From contig CM049319.1 in the NCBI GenBank assembly GCA_026874595.1, positions 13,731,601 to 13,795,600 of the forward strand: DNA of 64,000 bases, read 5' to 3'. This DNA is from Sipunculus nudus (taxonomy: Eukaryota > Annelida > Sipuncula > Golfingiida > Sipunculidae). Position 1 is the first letter of the stretch; each line of letters opens with the position of its first letter. Below, in pieces: positions 41,324 through 55,775 of the stretch. Both the position numbers and the translations under genes were made by a program. The notes under the pieces are model-generated. The model was not told the origin of the DNA. It worked only from the letters and a program-made list of their open reading frames with translations, and made no database searches.

Positions 41324-44010
41324 TGTCAAGATTTGTACCAAGTGACCCTGCAAATGTCTATACAGTTATATATTACCTTTTATCAGTTGTCAAGAAGCTG
41401 AGGTATATCTGATCAATTAACTTGAGGTCTTTACACAAAGGACTTGTACTGATATGAAAAGTGCCCTAATAATCCTGGTATGTGTATATTAAATGAATCT
41501 GTTTTGAAATAAATGGTCATAACCTTGGGTTTTTGTTTTAACAAATAGCCACATAGATAAAATATTTTTGATAATGTTATGTACCATGTACCAAATGCTT
41601 CCAATATGCAACATTTTAATGTAAGTTTCTATTACGCTCCATGCATATAAGACACTTAAAAGGAAAAAGCTCATGTTAGAAAAGAGTTGGGAATATAGGC
41701 AAATTGGTGAAAAATATGAGGGCTGTTACAATGCATCAAATAATTGATGCACTGTATCTAAGCCAGTTTTTAATATATAATATATACTGGTTAGACACCA
41801 GCTGTAGTTGCCATGGGTGTGTCCACATGACCAGTTATGATATCATATTCCCTTAACATGCATTTTATATATGGAAACTTGCGCTCGCTAAGATTGTAAA
41901 ATCTGAAATATATTAATTATTATCTAACCAACACTGTAAGTGTGTTACAGTGTATTTGCATTCATGGACAGCCCAGAGACATATTTTTATTTTTGCCTAT
42001 ATTATTTATTGGGTTTAAATACAGTCTGCATATATATTTACGGACATTACTTGTACAAACCAAAATAGACTTTAGTGATACATTTTTTATTTAACATCTA
42101 ACAAGCTGACAATATTTTGTTATTATATATTGTCACTTGTATAGGGTCAGCCAGGCTGGCAGATGAGTTAGTGTGCATGGTATTGCCCAAGTGACCTCAG
42201 CTGTACATGGGTCACTCGGAGGGATGGGGTGGGGTGAAAATGAACAAGACCGGTTAAGACTTTTTCCCCAGTAGACATGCAAATATGGATCATGTAAATA
42301 TTTTTCTGCAGACCAGTCTTCAATCACAGTATTTTTGTTGTGAATGTTTGAAGAGATACTACTCTTTCATCAGTTACTCAAGAAAATGAGGTCACAGTAA
42401 CCTAGTTTCATGTGTATAGAGAGATTTGCCTCTACCTAACAGTATGCCAAATTTCAGGTCAGTACCTGAAATGGTTGGAAACATGCTCTGTTAATAGAAA
42501 TCTGACCACAGTTGCTAGACCTATGTATAAAAGGCTTTAAAATCCTATATTGTTCTTTTATCAAAGAATTTCAGTACACTGAGAGTGAATACATTAATAT
42601 ATTCCACTAGATTTACTTGTTAGGACTAAACAAGTCTGACATTGGTTAATAATCAATCAATACCCCAATAAGAATATGAATTATACAGTCTTAAAGTGCC
42701 AACACTCATGTAATGTGCTTGATAAAGAACTGCATGAACAAGTTCAGTACTGCAAGAACACAATGAATTAAAAGTACAAAATCATGAGCTTCAATGGTGT
42801 TATGCTGTTATTAGCATACTGTGACTGTAGTATATGAGAAATATGCAGGCATGCAGTTCAAATATAGTTAATAATTAGCAAATATTTATATAAAGACACA
42901 AGAATCTAAGATAGTTATAGTACCTACTTATGAAAGACACCAGCTAGTATTTGCATTGTCATGTATAAATCCTAGCCTAGTTCACACCGTTGGACAAAGC
43001 TTTAATAAGAGCCAGCATACACAATGCTAGTTGGTCTGGCCAGTGTGTGTCTTATTACACAGAGAACTGGGACTATTATACCGGAAGCTTACTTTATTGT
43101 TAAGTCAGGTTGAGTTACAAATACAGACTTCACAGAGTGCCTGGGTGCATAGTCCGGGCCAGATCGCATGTTCATTTTGTCTCATATCAAGAGCTTTTCT
43201 TCTCACATGTGTGGAGGTTATAATGTCCCCATTTGGGTGCTTATATGTCTCCCATCATTAGTTTTATTTTCTGTCATCTGTGCCTAGTTGGTCATTCAAA
43301 ACATCATAATGACATTAGAAAGTCTCAGATATATTTTGGGAATCCTTTTTGAATTAAAATGACTGCATATTGTTCAAAAGCAACATAAAACAACAAAATT
43401 CTTGTCTTGTTTTGACTAGCAGTGAGAAAATCTGGTTGGCCAAAAAAATAGGTAATTACTTTAACAGACTTGACTCTACATACAATATATAGCAATGGTG
43501 TCAAATGCTTTTTCTGTTACATTAAACTACATTGTTGCCAATAATATGTTCATATATATCAGAACTGAACATACTGGGAGTGAATTCTAAACATAATTTT
43601 TTAACATGAATAAGTAACCTTTAAAAGAGATTGATCTAAAATAAATATATAATCATGAATAAAGACATTAAACCTGACAGAATATTTCAGTCATAAACCA
43701 CATGGTAAGTCTTATATAATAATAACAGTTGTGTCTCCTTGAAATGAGTCACCCTAGCTACCAATTATTTTCTGTTAGCCATTTCTCCATTAATAATTTA
43801 TCATGAATATTCTTGGTTACATATTATGACAGAAAATTAACTGGGAATCTCCCAGCGAACATTTTTTTCCACATATTTTACCATTATAATGGTCAATAAT
43901 ATATTACTCAATCACTATAACTTAAAAAGGTTACTTATCATGTATTTAATTCCTTACAATCAGTTTAAGCACAAATAATAAGTCAACATACACAGAACAT
44001 TGTATCATAT
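41324..44010. other. 2.7 kb without a recognisable gene
   Basis: AT-rich intergenic or first-intron sequence. No splice-bounded open frame or repeat array was seen. Confidence 0.4.
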
Positions 44011-44021
44011 ATATATATATA

Positions 44022-45619
44022 TGTCAGAGATGAAATTGAAATCCAGGCGGATTTTAAATTCGCCTAGACAAGATTGCAATTTATGATTATGATCTCGCCT
44101 AAACATATTTTAAACTGGCCTAGACGAGATCACAATTGCAATCTTGCCTAGGTGAGATTAAAATCCATCATGGAGCAGGCCAGGATTTTAATCTCGCCTA
44201 GGCAAGTTTGAAATTCGCCTGGTATCATCCAGGCGAGTTTAAAATCCGCCTGATATCAATGAGGCAAGTTTAAAATCTTTTTAATCTGATTTAATTTCCT
44301 AATATATTATGCATTATAATTGACATATAAAAGGTTTTTTCAGCCATATTTTCAATATTTTAACACTGAATGGTTATTATATAGTTCACAGGTTATATAT
44401 TTATTAATATTTACAGAATATTATAATATTAATGTAATAATTAACATTAATTTTGGAAATGGAATTATTAAAAAGGTATTTGATTATTACTTGCACCTTT
44501 GATGTGTTTCATCTGTCTACAGCATCCATATCATACCAATTATTTGCTAAAAATTAATTAATCTTTATTTTCTTCCCAGTTTTCTTAACAACCTTGGAGT
44601 TGTAAAAATCACTAATAAATTATACCAAAAAAGATAATTTGTAATTGTATTTAATATATGGCAAATAGAGAGTAACAAGAGTTATACTGAAGCACATTTA
44701 TGAGATATTATGAAGAGCAAATCTCTGGGGGAAAAAGTCATCCACTTGCATACTGAATCAATCATAGATAGATAGATAAATAGACAGATAAGTCTAGATA
44801 GATATTACTTCATTAGTTAAAGGGTATATTACACTTTAACATAAAACAATCATCCTATCTGATAATCCTTACAGGACAAACAGAACAAATTAGTTGGTTG
44901 AACTAGTTCAAATGTTTCTTTTCACCCAGACAGTCAACAGTCAAAACATGTACGCTTATGGTACAAAATATGCAGGGTATCAGTATTTATGATGGACTTT
45001 GATACACTATTCCTTTTTTTGGTAATTAAACATCATATATATTAATTAATGTAATTTTACATTATATTCAGTCTCCTTTTGTCTTTTTAAAATATTACAT
45101 TACTAATATTACTAATACCAGTTTCACTTCAAATTAATTAATATTGACAACAAAATTATCATGTAAATAATCAGCAGCAGCCCACATCATAATTTAAATA
45201 TGCCATAACAATAACCATATGTAAGTTAAGTTTCTTATTACTAAAATTATAAAAAAAAAAAAATAAAAATATAAAATTTAAAAAAATTGTTAATTATTAC
45301 ATTAATAATATAATATTTTGTAAAAATTAATAAATGTATTACTTGTGAACTATACATAACCATATTTATAAAAATATATAATAAAAAACATTTCCAAAAT
45401 TAATGTTGATTGTTACATATATAATATAATTAAAATAAATAATATAATATAATATAATAAAATTACAATCTCGCCTAGCAGATTTAAAATCTGCCTAGGC
45501 GAGATTGAAATTTTGATTCCGCCTAGGTGAGATTAAAATCCTGTTATGATTATGTGTAGTATTTCAATCTCGCCTAGGTGGATTTAAAATCTGCCTGGAT
45601 TCTAATTTCGCCTGTGACA
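44022..45619 (+). mobile_element. Foldback-type element, TCGCCTAGGCGA family, copy 1
   Basis: It starts TGTCAGAGATGAAATTGAAA and ends ...GGATTCTAATTTCGCCTG + TGACA. The left arm (to about 44285) is a chain of palindromic modules around cgcctaggcg, gattttaaa and gatcacaattg(c)aatc. The body holds gcattataattgacatataa, a gata microsatellite (44766-44810) and cagtcaacagtcaaaacatg. No protein of significance. Confidence 0.85.
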
Positions 45620-45637
45620 TATTATAACACAGACATA

Positions 45638-47813
45638 TGTCAGAGACGAGATTGAAATCCAGGCGGATTTTAAATTCGCCTAGACGAGATTGCGATTGTG
45701 ATCTCGCCTAGGCGAGATTGCAATTGTGATCTCGGCTAGACGGATTTTAAACTCGCCTAGACGAGATCACAATCGCAATCTAGCATAGGCGAGATTAAAA
45801 TCCGTCATGGAGCAGGCCATGATTTTAATCTCGCCTAGGCGAGTTTAAAATCTGTCTGGTGTCATCCAGGCGAGTTAAAAAAATCTGCCTGATATCACCT
45901 GGGCGAGTTTAAAATCTGCCTAGGCGAGATTAAAATAGTGATCTGATCTAATTTCCCAATAAATTATGCATTGTAATTGACTTATGAAAGATGTTTTCAG
46001 TCGGATTTTCAATATTTTAACACTGAATGGTTACGTATAGTTCACAAGTAATATATTTATCAATATTTACAGAATATTATATTATTAATTAATAATTAAC
46101 ATTAATTTTGGAAATGGAATATTTTATATTATATATTTTTTATTAATATGGTTATGTATAGTTCACAAGTAATATATATTTAATATTATTTACAGAATAT
46201 TATGATATTTATGTAATAATTAACATTAATTTTTTTATTTTATATTTTTATTTATAAACTATGTAATAAGAAACTCACATTGGTATTGTATATGGCATAT
46301 TCAAATGATATATGATGTGGGCTGCTGCTGATTATTTACATAATAATTTTGTTGTCAATAATAATTGAAGGGAAACTGGTATTAGTAATATTAGTAATGT
46401 AGTGTTTTAAAAAGACAAAAGGAACATAGCTCATTTATTTTTATCATTATAATTCAATGCATGTTCACATGCATAAATGATCTATTACTCTATGAATCTA
46501 GAAATCATATTTTTTTCTGATATAATATAATACTGTCCAAAAAAAGGCAGTTATCTTGTAACACAGTCTACATAAATATTGAAGCTTCACAAAATGCCTC
46601 ACAAAACATTAAAAAAAAAAAGATCAGAAGAAAATTATATACATTATAAGAAAAGACTAAATAAGACAAAGAAATATTCACTTGCATACATCTGTGTATC
46701 AACTTTTACCTTTTCTCATATGATGTTTAATTACCTATAAAAAGGATGGTGTATCAAAATCCATCATAAATACTGATACCCTGCATATTTTGTACCATAA
46801 GTGTACATGTTTTGACTGTTGAGTGTTGAATACCTGGGTGAAAAGAAACATTTGAACCAGATCAACCAACTAATTTGTTCTGTTTGTCCTGTAAGAACTA
46901 TCAAATAGGATGATTGTTTATGTTAATGGGTAATATACTCATTAAATAGTGAAGTAATAGCTATCCAGACTAATCTATCTATCTGTCTATCTATCTATCT
47001 ATGATTGATTCAATATGCAAGTGGATGACTTTTTCCCCCAGATTTGCTCTTCATAATATCTCATAGGTGTGCTCTTGTTACTCTCTAATTGCCATATATT
47101 TAAATACAATTACAAATTATTTTTTTGTAAAAATTATTAGTGATATTTACAATCCCAAGGTTGTTAAGAAAACTGGAGAAAAAAATAAAGATTAATTAAT
47201 ATTTAGCAAATAATTGGTATAATAAGGATGCTGTAGACCACATGAAACACATCAAAGGTGCAAATAATAATCAAATATCTATTTCATAATTCTGTTTCCA
47301 AAATTAATGTTAATTATCACATGAATAATTATTACATTACTGTAAAAAAAGTTAATTATTACATTAATACTATAATATTCTGTAAATATTAATAAATATA
47401 TTACCTTTTAACTATATATAACCATTCAGTGTTAAAATATTGAAAATCCGACTGAAAACATCTTTCATATGTCAATTACAATGCTTAATATATTAGGAAA
47501 TTAGATCAGATCACTATTTTAATCTCGCCTAGGCAGATTTTAAACTCGCCTAAGTAATATCAGGCAGATTTTAAACTTGCCTGGATGACACCAGACAGAT
47601 TTTAAACTCGCCTAGGCGAGATTAAAATCCTGGCCTGCTCCATGATGGGATTTTAATCTCGCCTAGGCGAGATTGCGATTGTGATCTCGTCTAGGCGGGT
47701 TTAAAATCTGTCTAGCCCAGATCACAATTGCAATCTCGCCTAGGCGAGATCACAATCGCAAACTCGTCTAGGCGAATTTAAAATCCGCCTGGATTTCAAT
47801 CTCGTCTCTAACA
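45638..47813 (-). mobile_element. Foldback-type element, TCGCCTAGGCGA family, copy 2 (opposite orientation)
   Basis: It starts TGTCAGAGACGAGATTGAAA and ends TTTCAATCTCGTCTCTAACA. The terminal arms match for about 500 bases. The body is the reverse complement of copy 1, including the ctat microsatellite (46976-47002) and catgttttgactgttgagtg. AATCTCGCCTAGGCGAGATT, a perfect 20-base palindrome, recurs. An 18-base spacer (45620-45637) separates it from copy 1. Confidence 0.86.
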
Positions 47814-47819
47814 TATACA

Positions 47820-50190
47820 TACATCATTTAGCCTTGAAAGGTGTGTACATGGTTGTTATGCAGCAGTACATCACATATATTTGTTGAGTTAGGCTTTACA
47901 TACCTGCATGATATACATCATGTGACCCTGAGAGGTGTCAGTATGTGTGTAACTGTATGTTATATGTGTACTTGTATTTACTGCTCAGCCTGGTTCTCAC
48001 CTCAGTACAAGGCAAATACAATACCTGAGTGCAGGAAAGTCCCTTACTTGTAAAGTACACTTGTAATATATACCATGACTCTTCATCCATGCATTATAAT
48101 TCCTCTTTTCCTTACTTGTTGTCATATAATGCCATTATTTCTTTCTAAGGGTTAAAAAGCCATGTTTTTCATGTAAAATTTTTAAAACTTTTAAAATTTC
48201 ATATACTGTACAAAAAACTTTTACATCATTCACTTTATGCATGAACCTGCCATATTTAAGTGTTGCTGTACATGCTTGTCGCTGTTACCATGGTAGTCAC
48301 ACCAATCTTGGTCAAGCAAGAATTCATTTCTCCCATTTTTTTTATACCATTTACAGTTACTCCAATGTACAATTATTAAATTATTACAATAATTCTGTTT
48401 TTACCTTTGCTAATTAATCTATCAATGGACCACATTTTAAATGTCTTTGCAGAGTTTTAGCAACACTTTTTTGGTTAATGGTAAATACCAAAACTTATGT
48501 GTAGTTAAGCTCTCAACAGGTATTAATTAATTAAACAACTGAGGTTCTAACACAGGTTAATGTGGATATACTATTGTGAAACATTTCAAAAGAAATATAA
48601 TTTAAAATGAGATTTAGGATGTTCTTATATACTTGTAGTGTGATACAGCATTAATGTTTATCAAGGTTTAATGAATGTACAGGCAAGTAGGTGAACAGAT
48701 CCTGTGGTGCAATATGTATAAGCACACCCTGTTCACGTAAGTTGGAATTAAACAACTTAAAGTTAAGATGTAAGACATGCACAGTCACGTAAATCAATAA
48801 TAGCTGCTAAATGCCTCAAAATGCTGGCCTCAATGCGTACTTGTGTAATTAAGTCCTGGTTTAAGAATGGAGTAGCAGATCGGAATTCCTCGCACTTAAG
48901 TGCTTTTTAAGGAATTGATAAATAAATTAGAATTCAGGGGTAAAGTTCAAGTCCCAGGGTTGAATCCTGACACAGCCACCAGTACAAGGATAATGAGCTT
49001 TGATGAACACCTCAATAAAATTGTTCAGTGTATGACTGCTTGAAAATTCATAGCGTCATCAATTGTATCCAGGAAACTAAATGGCTAACAATAATATATA
49101 GTTTTTGCTAAAAGGTAAAATTATCATTGAATATATAATGCTAACAACATGCTATGGAAAAAATTGATCCTCTAACTAAATTTCTTGGATATTTTTATAA
49201 AAAGATTAAAATATTATTCACAAACAATTTTCCCCCTGTTATAATGGTTTTGTAAATATATTACAAACAGCTTACTCTATTTGCTTTTGGAGGTTTGGTT
49301 TTGTTAAATTAAAATTTAAATTCTACAGGAAATGTTACCTTCATCCTCTTTCACAGGCATCCCCCTTTTTATAATTCATCTCGGGCAGGACAATGAAAAG
49401 TGGACTCAAGATCTGGTAAACTGGTAAACATATATGGGTAACTAGAACCCAAGGGACTCTGTCACTGGGGGGTTCTGTTACCAGAAATATATAATATGCA
49501 CTAACATTAGTTATGGTATGTATCACTGCTGAATCTGCATTTGCAGTGTCACTTATTAAGGCACTGATAAAAATAGATTTTAAAGATAAAATTAGATATT
49601 GAAGAGTCACTTCACTTATACTCAATCTTTGATTTTTTATTTATCAAATATTCACTCCTTTTATTTCATAGAATGTATGTTCACAGAAAATGTTTATTTC
49701 TACAACTATTTTAGGCCTCTAGTAATTATACAAAACCACCATGAGTGAATATTCATTCTTCATAACACCTACTGCAGTATGACCCATATAACTTATTTTG
49801 TCAATGATTCACCCACAGGGTCACATCAGGGGTGCCTGTGTCCAAAGGGCAAACTGTTACATTTATCACATAATGTACCAAGTTAGAAGTATATGCCAGT
49901 CTAAGTTAGTACAACCGTGTTAACATATCTGTATAAATATTGTATGCCAACCAGTCACTAGAGATAAACTCTGTATACATGTATAAAAGTACTCTTGCTG
50001 TGTAGCTAATATAAATATTGTATAAATCCAGCTGCATACATGTTGTATTACTGTGGTATATTACAGTCATTATGGTGCTTGTCTAATTTGTATCAGTCAT
50101 AATTAAGCTGCCATTTCATACCAATGCAATTCATCATGTGCCCAGCATCCAGATGAGAATTGTCCATCAAATGCATTAATAGTTTTAGCA
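47820..50190. other. 2.4 kb without a recognisable gene
   Basis: AT-rich sequence. A - strand open frame at 49341-49625 has no motif. Weak pol III B-box-like words near 48950 are not part of a tRNA fold. Confidence 0.4.
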
Positions 50191-50219
50191 GAGGTGGAGG
50201 ACTAATTATCATTTAACAG

Positions 50220-50700
50220 ATCAAATACTGGTATATTGGATGTTGTGCAGGCTGTACTGTTTGATTACACATACTGGACAGGTTGGACATTTAGATGTTG
50301 GATGTGCTGTTCATTAAGATGTTGGAAAGCTTGATAATGAATTTGACAGTTAGATGTTTTATATTTTGGACATGTTGGACTTTTACAATGTACATGTTTT
50401 ACATGTTGGACATTTAGACATTGGAGATATAAATGGACAATTAAATGTTAGACATGTTGGGCAGTCAGATGTTGGAAATGTTGAGCAATAAAGATTTAAG
50501 ACATACTGAACAGTTAGATAATTGGACACATTGCACATTTAGATGTTGGACAGATTTTGGATAAGTTTACATGAGATGAATGATTGATTGAAATGTTGAA
50601 TGGTGAGCTGTTGCCTCTTGGACTTCATGTATAATCAGTTGTTGGACTATGGAGCAGAGATGTTTGATTATTGGAAGTTTACATCTTGGACATTACGGAA
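50220..50700. repeat. Irregular minisatellite of gttggacatttagatgttgga
   Basis: About 15 imperfect copies of ttggacat/ttagatgtt words at spacings near 20-40 bases. Confidence 0.75.
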
Positions 50701-51024
50701 ATTAAGATAGAAGATGGGACAGAAGAATTGGAAATTGACAATTCAAAGAGAGATAATTGGATAAATCCCATATAAGCATGATTGACAGAAACAGATTGTC
50801 ATACCTACTGTACATAAATCTAGCTGTCAACAACACTTTTTCCTGGTAAAACAGGATGTGCCTGATAGTAAATAATGACACCTATTTGTTTTCAAAATGA
50901 CATGCCTATTATTATTATCTTACTACCATGCTATTTATTATGGAAACAGTGCAAACACTTGTGTAAAGTGTGTCATGAATTAAAGCATACTGTAAATTTA
51001 TGGAGACAGAAATAACAGCTATTT

Positions 51025-51215
51025 CAAAAATAACCTATTTGTAGGTGGATAGGTTATTTCTATTGCTAGATTATTTCTCTTGGCAGGTTATTTCTATTTG
51101 AAGGTTATTTCTATTTATAGGTTATTTTTGTTTATAGGTTATTTCTATTTATAGGTTATTTCCAATTATAGGTTATTCTCTTTGTAGGTTATTTCTATTT
51201 GTAATTTCCAACTGA
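51025..51215. repeat. ~18-bp minisatellite (ataggttatttctattt)
   Basis: About ten units of (g/t)ataggttatttctattt, the last ending tatttgtaatttcc. Confidence 0.9.
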
Positions 51216-52889
51216 GTTGAGGCATTTCATTTGATCTTCTGTTGATTAAGCCAGTTAGACTTTTACAATAACACATCTGAAATCTGAATAAAGTCTATGA
51301 CACTTGATGCAAAAAATCTCCTGTGCTACATCTAATGAAGAGATCAAATATATACTACCTTTATACCACACAGTGAATACAACCAACTGTGGCAGTGGGC
51401 TCTTTGGTCTTATACATACACTATATACTCTGCAGACTAAATTTTAATATTTTTCTGCGAGCATTAGCATACCTTCACTAGAGTGTAAATTGATTCTAGA
51501 AACCCACTGCTGATTCTAACAAACACAGGGGAGTCCTGTAATGGCTACCAACATTTGTTGCCCTGTTCTAAACTGAGTGCAAAATATTTAGAATATGTGA
51601 ATATGATAGCAGACATTCTTAACAGTCTGTTGCTGGTAAGTTACTGCAAGAATCATATCAGGCTCTGCATATCTTTAAATATCTTCACTTGATATTTCAA
51701 ATAGATAAATACTGCATGTCTTTAAAGCATGTCAAGAATACCAGCCAATAAAATGAAATATACCTATCTTATTATAAACTTAATTTATAAAACATATCTC
51801 CATCACTGACATTGAATTTTGTATAAAAACTAATTTTAGTTAAGTTATTTAAATACAACTATGGATAGAATACATGAATGAATGTTTAGTATATTTATCT
51901 GAAAATCTGAAATATGATTGTGCTTAACAATGTCTCAATTTATAACATGACTGTTAATTTGAAATAAAGCCGAACACTGAACTAAACTGGCAGTGATATT
52001 ATCACACTTTAATCAATAGTACCCAGTGCAATATATATTGTGGTTAACTTTATATTTGGTGGTTGTAATTACACAGTATTTCCTTTGCCAGTGTTTTGCA
52101 ATATTGTATAGGCTTGATTTTTGTATTTGCGACTTCACTGTAAACCAAAAATAAGATTAAAGTAACACATCTTGCCAAATTTTTTTCTCAAAAATATGAT
52201 TAGTATTTTATACTTGTCCTCATTTACTTAACAAGCAGCAGTAATGATGGGTCTACCAACTCTGAAAACATATACTCATTTAAAAATTTAATTACTCAAG
52301 CAGACAATGTATTATGAATAACTCATCCATCATAAAAGGTAAAACAACTAATGTGATTATTGTTTAAATGACTGCTCAGCTGATTCACAAAGTCTTCATT
52401 TTTTGTGTGATTTTAACCCCTTCACAATTATCACAAAATTGAAACCCTCACAAACATGAAGCTACCCACAGTATCCTCAAAAAGAGCGATCACTAATTAT
52501 TATATATTGTATTGAAACTTGTCGATGAACTGAGGTACAAAGAATGTACAGGTTGTAAAACAAGGCAAGCCAAAAATAGAGTCGAAAGGAAAGGAGGAAG
52601 GAGATAATAGGTTACAATCGGGCAATAGATAGCCCGGCATTATTACCCCAAATACCAAGGCTCTTCAAGAGCTACTAAACACACACATGGAGGTTAACTA
52701 TGTAAACAGGTTTATATAGGATAGGTTAACTTTGGTGCCAGGTTACGCTAAGTACATGAGGAAATATTTCCTTTTCTTTTTAACAGCCTGAGTTTATCTG
52801 CCATCAATTAATTAAAGCTCATTGAATCAGTGAAGAAGAGTTATATGTGATTCTTCGGCTAATAGAGAACCCTTTTGTTACAGGTTCAG

Positions 52890-53680
52890 AAGATATATGT
52901 CCATCCTGGACCATATGAGAACATTACAGTGACTCTTGGACAAGTGAAGATGTAGCTACCTAACCCCTTGAACAATTAAGAAATAAATAAACACTTCTTG
53001 AATAACTGTGTGGAGAAGATAAATGTGCTTCTCAGACTAAAGGAGAAGATTTATGTTTCTTGCTCCAGCACGGAAGATATATATGTCCCACTTAGACCAG
53101 ATGAGAATGTGTGCCTCTTGGAACAGTGAAGAAGATATACTATTCATCTCAAATCAGTTGAAAGTATGTCCCTCATAGTCACTGGAAAAATCAAGTGCCT
53201 CTTTGACTATTGGAAAAGAAATACCATTCATCTCATATCAGTTTAAAGAAGTTGTATGTCCCTCATAGTCATTGGAAAATCAATGCCTCTTTGACCAGTG
53301 ATGGAGAAGATAACATATGCTTCTTTGACCAGTATATAAGATATGTGCCTCTTAGAAAGTGGGGAAGATGTGCCTCGAAGACCAGTGGGAAAGATATGTG
53401 CATCTAAGACCAGTGGAGATACATGTGCCTCTTGGACCTGTGGAGAGGATATATATGCCTCTTAATCTATGGAGGTGAATGCTTCTTGGACAATGGAGAA
53501 AGTATGTGGCTTTTGACCAGTAAAGAAGACACATGTGCCTCTTGGCTCTTGGAGCAGCTGGAGGTAAAGAAGATTCATTTACATCTCAGACATATTGAGA
53601 AGATATATTCACCTGTTAGACACATAGTGCCTCTTAGGCCAGGAATGAAGATGTGTCTTGGACAATATTAAAAGATAGAA
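52890..53680. repeat. Irregular minisatellite of gaagatatatgtgcctcttgga
   Basis: About 25 imperfect copies of (a)gaagata(ta)tgtgcctcttgga..agt(g)ga, with period roughly 25-35 bases. Frames through it give CLLD-type repeats without biological motif. Confidence 0.8.
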
Positions 53681-54044
53681 GACTTTAGGATAACAATGAA
53701 ACAATTGTTCATATTTTTTTATAAAAAGATTTATATAGTTTAGAGAGTTCTAGTCTACAAAATCTAGAAATTATAGATCCACTTTGTCCAATGGGTGTTG
53801 GTAAAAGTAAACTTGCCAAGAAAATGCAGGTCAAATTAAGGGTCAAGGTACATTAACTTGTGAACATTCACTTTTAAACATAAGCCAGAACAATTTTATT
53901 TTGCACCATGTAAAATGAATAAAGACCACTGCTTTAGATCTGATAAATACAGAGTAGCAACAAGAGCTGAATGCTATAAGTAAAACACATCTTTCTGCAT
54001 ATGATTCAAATGTGACATGAAAGTTGATTATGTCAAACTGATTC

Positions 54045-54365
54045 TTGATTCTGATGAATTACCATAAGTCAGGCTAACTGACTCTTATTTCTGATGAATT
54101 AATAACCATAAGTCAGGCCAACTGACTCTTAATTCTGATGAAGTACCATAAGTACGTCCAACTGACTCTAAATTCTGATGAATTACCATAAGTAATTCCA
54201 ACTAACCCTTAAATCTAATGATTATGAATTACCATAAGTCAGGCCAACTGACTCTTATTTCTGATGAATTACCATAAGTTAGGTCAATTGACTCTTAATT
54301 CTGATGAATTACCAAAAGTAATTCAGACTGACTCTTATTTCTGATTAATTACTATAATTAAGACA
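54045..54365. repeat. ~46-bp minisatellite
   Basis: About seven copies of ctgatgaattaccataagtc + aggccaactgactcttattt, with small insertions. Confidence 0.9.
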
Positions 54366-54734
54366 AGGATGGATCAAGATTCAATGATGGATATTTCACA
54401 AAGTAAATTCTGGTAATTTATTTTTCAGTTCTATAAGTAGAAGGGGCTTTGAATACAATCTTCTCTGGGCACACCTAACCCCCATATTACTAGAGAAAAT
54501 GTTCACAAATATTAACCATTCTGTTACTGAGATAATTGCAGAAGTATACACAACATGGCATAGATGATTCAACAGGAGTGATGTATGTGTGTGTGTGTGT
54601 GGAAGAGAGAAAGAGGGAGAGAGAAAGAGAACATCAAAGGAATGTTTTGACTATATGGATGATTAAAATACAATAGATCTGAACTTGTCTTAAAATGGAC
54701 TTGTGTGGGTCTGGTTGGGCAGCTATAGCTTAAG

Positions 54735-55205
54735 CTCCCCGAGGCAGCGGAAAACTTGTACTTCTAAAGAAGCTACTGATTTTCACCCTGCATGCTTTAA
54801 CCATTTATGATGCATTTCAACACCAGGTGGTGCACTTGGGCCTGTCTGCTTAAAAACTGCTGATGTGACTATCAGCCAACCAAATGCAAGTCAACAAACA
54901 CTCAACAGACATCAGGCTCCACCCAGAAACCACTTGCAGGGCAATTCTCTCTGAGCCTGTGGCCTGTTCAAACGGTCGCCGGGGCGATGAGCTGTCACTC
55001 AAAACAAATGAACAACATACGCTTCATGTATTCCTCGCTTGGCTGGTAAACTGTTTTGCTTCCATCACAGGGTCTCATGTGATTGGGTAAAAATACAGTG
55101 CTCCCCTCTGGTCCAGAGATTCAGGATACAAGGTCATAACAAACAGCGCTTACTATATAGGTAGTTGGCCTACTGGTAATGCGCTGTGTAAAGAGCGTAC
55201 TATAG
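54735..55205 (+). repeat. Dispersed repeat family S, longest copy
   Basis: Includes all words of the copies at 23424 and 29205, and also ccaggtggtgcacttggg. It ends with aatgcgctgtgtaaagagcg. Length about 470 bases. Confidence 0.8.
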
Positions 55206-55654
55206 CTACACATGTATTTCATAAACAAATATAAATCAGATAAATCAGTAATATTTAATATCATCTGATCTGGCCCATGCCGTTTGAACATTTTTCCCCA
55301 TAGTCACAGTATGACTCAATTCCCTGACATTTAGACACTTATAAAAAACTGACCAAACTTCACACAGAGATCAAGAATGGTGTCCAAGGTCTTCACCAAA
55401 CTGTGACAGATTGTGTGGGTGTCAGTCACATGACATTATTAACTCATTAGATGTGTCACGTGAAAATGTGCTGGGTGAGATTTGGTGTACTTTGTACAAT
55501 GCAGATGACTGCATGTGTTAAAGTCACATACAAATAGTGCAAACTAAAACCCAGGCAGATTTTCAATGGACAAAAATCTCTTTATAAATTTAACTTGGTA
55601 GAACTTTCAAAATAAATTATAAAATTGTACAGCTTCCTAGCCTTGATAAGATCA

Positions 55655-55775
55655 AAATCCAACTGTGCATAATTAAAACTCTCATATTCCAACTGTCATT
55701 ATCCAACTGTCATATTCCAACTGCCATGATCCAACTGTCATATTCAAACTGTCATAATCCAGCTGGGGACTTTAA
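55655..55775. repeat. 15-bp minisatellite (tccaactgtcatatt)
   Basis: About seven units of (a)tccaactgtcatat/a. Confidence 0.9.

Noticed and set aside
44022-47813. CRISPR-like array because of repeated palindromic words
   Set aside because: The words are not evenly spaced with unique spacers, the arrangement is mirrored, and the host is a eukaryote. A foldback transposon explains it.
48945-48980. tRNA or SINE head suggested by gttcaagtcccagggttgaatcc
   Set aside because: Two weak B-box-like words but no A box at the right distance and no second copy.
49341-49625. 94-residue - strand open frame
   Set aside because: No recognisable motif, no GC-rich codon bias and no splice partners.
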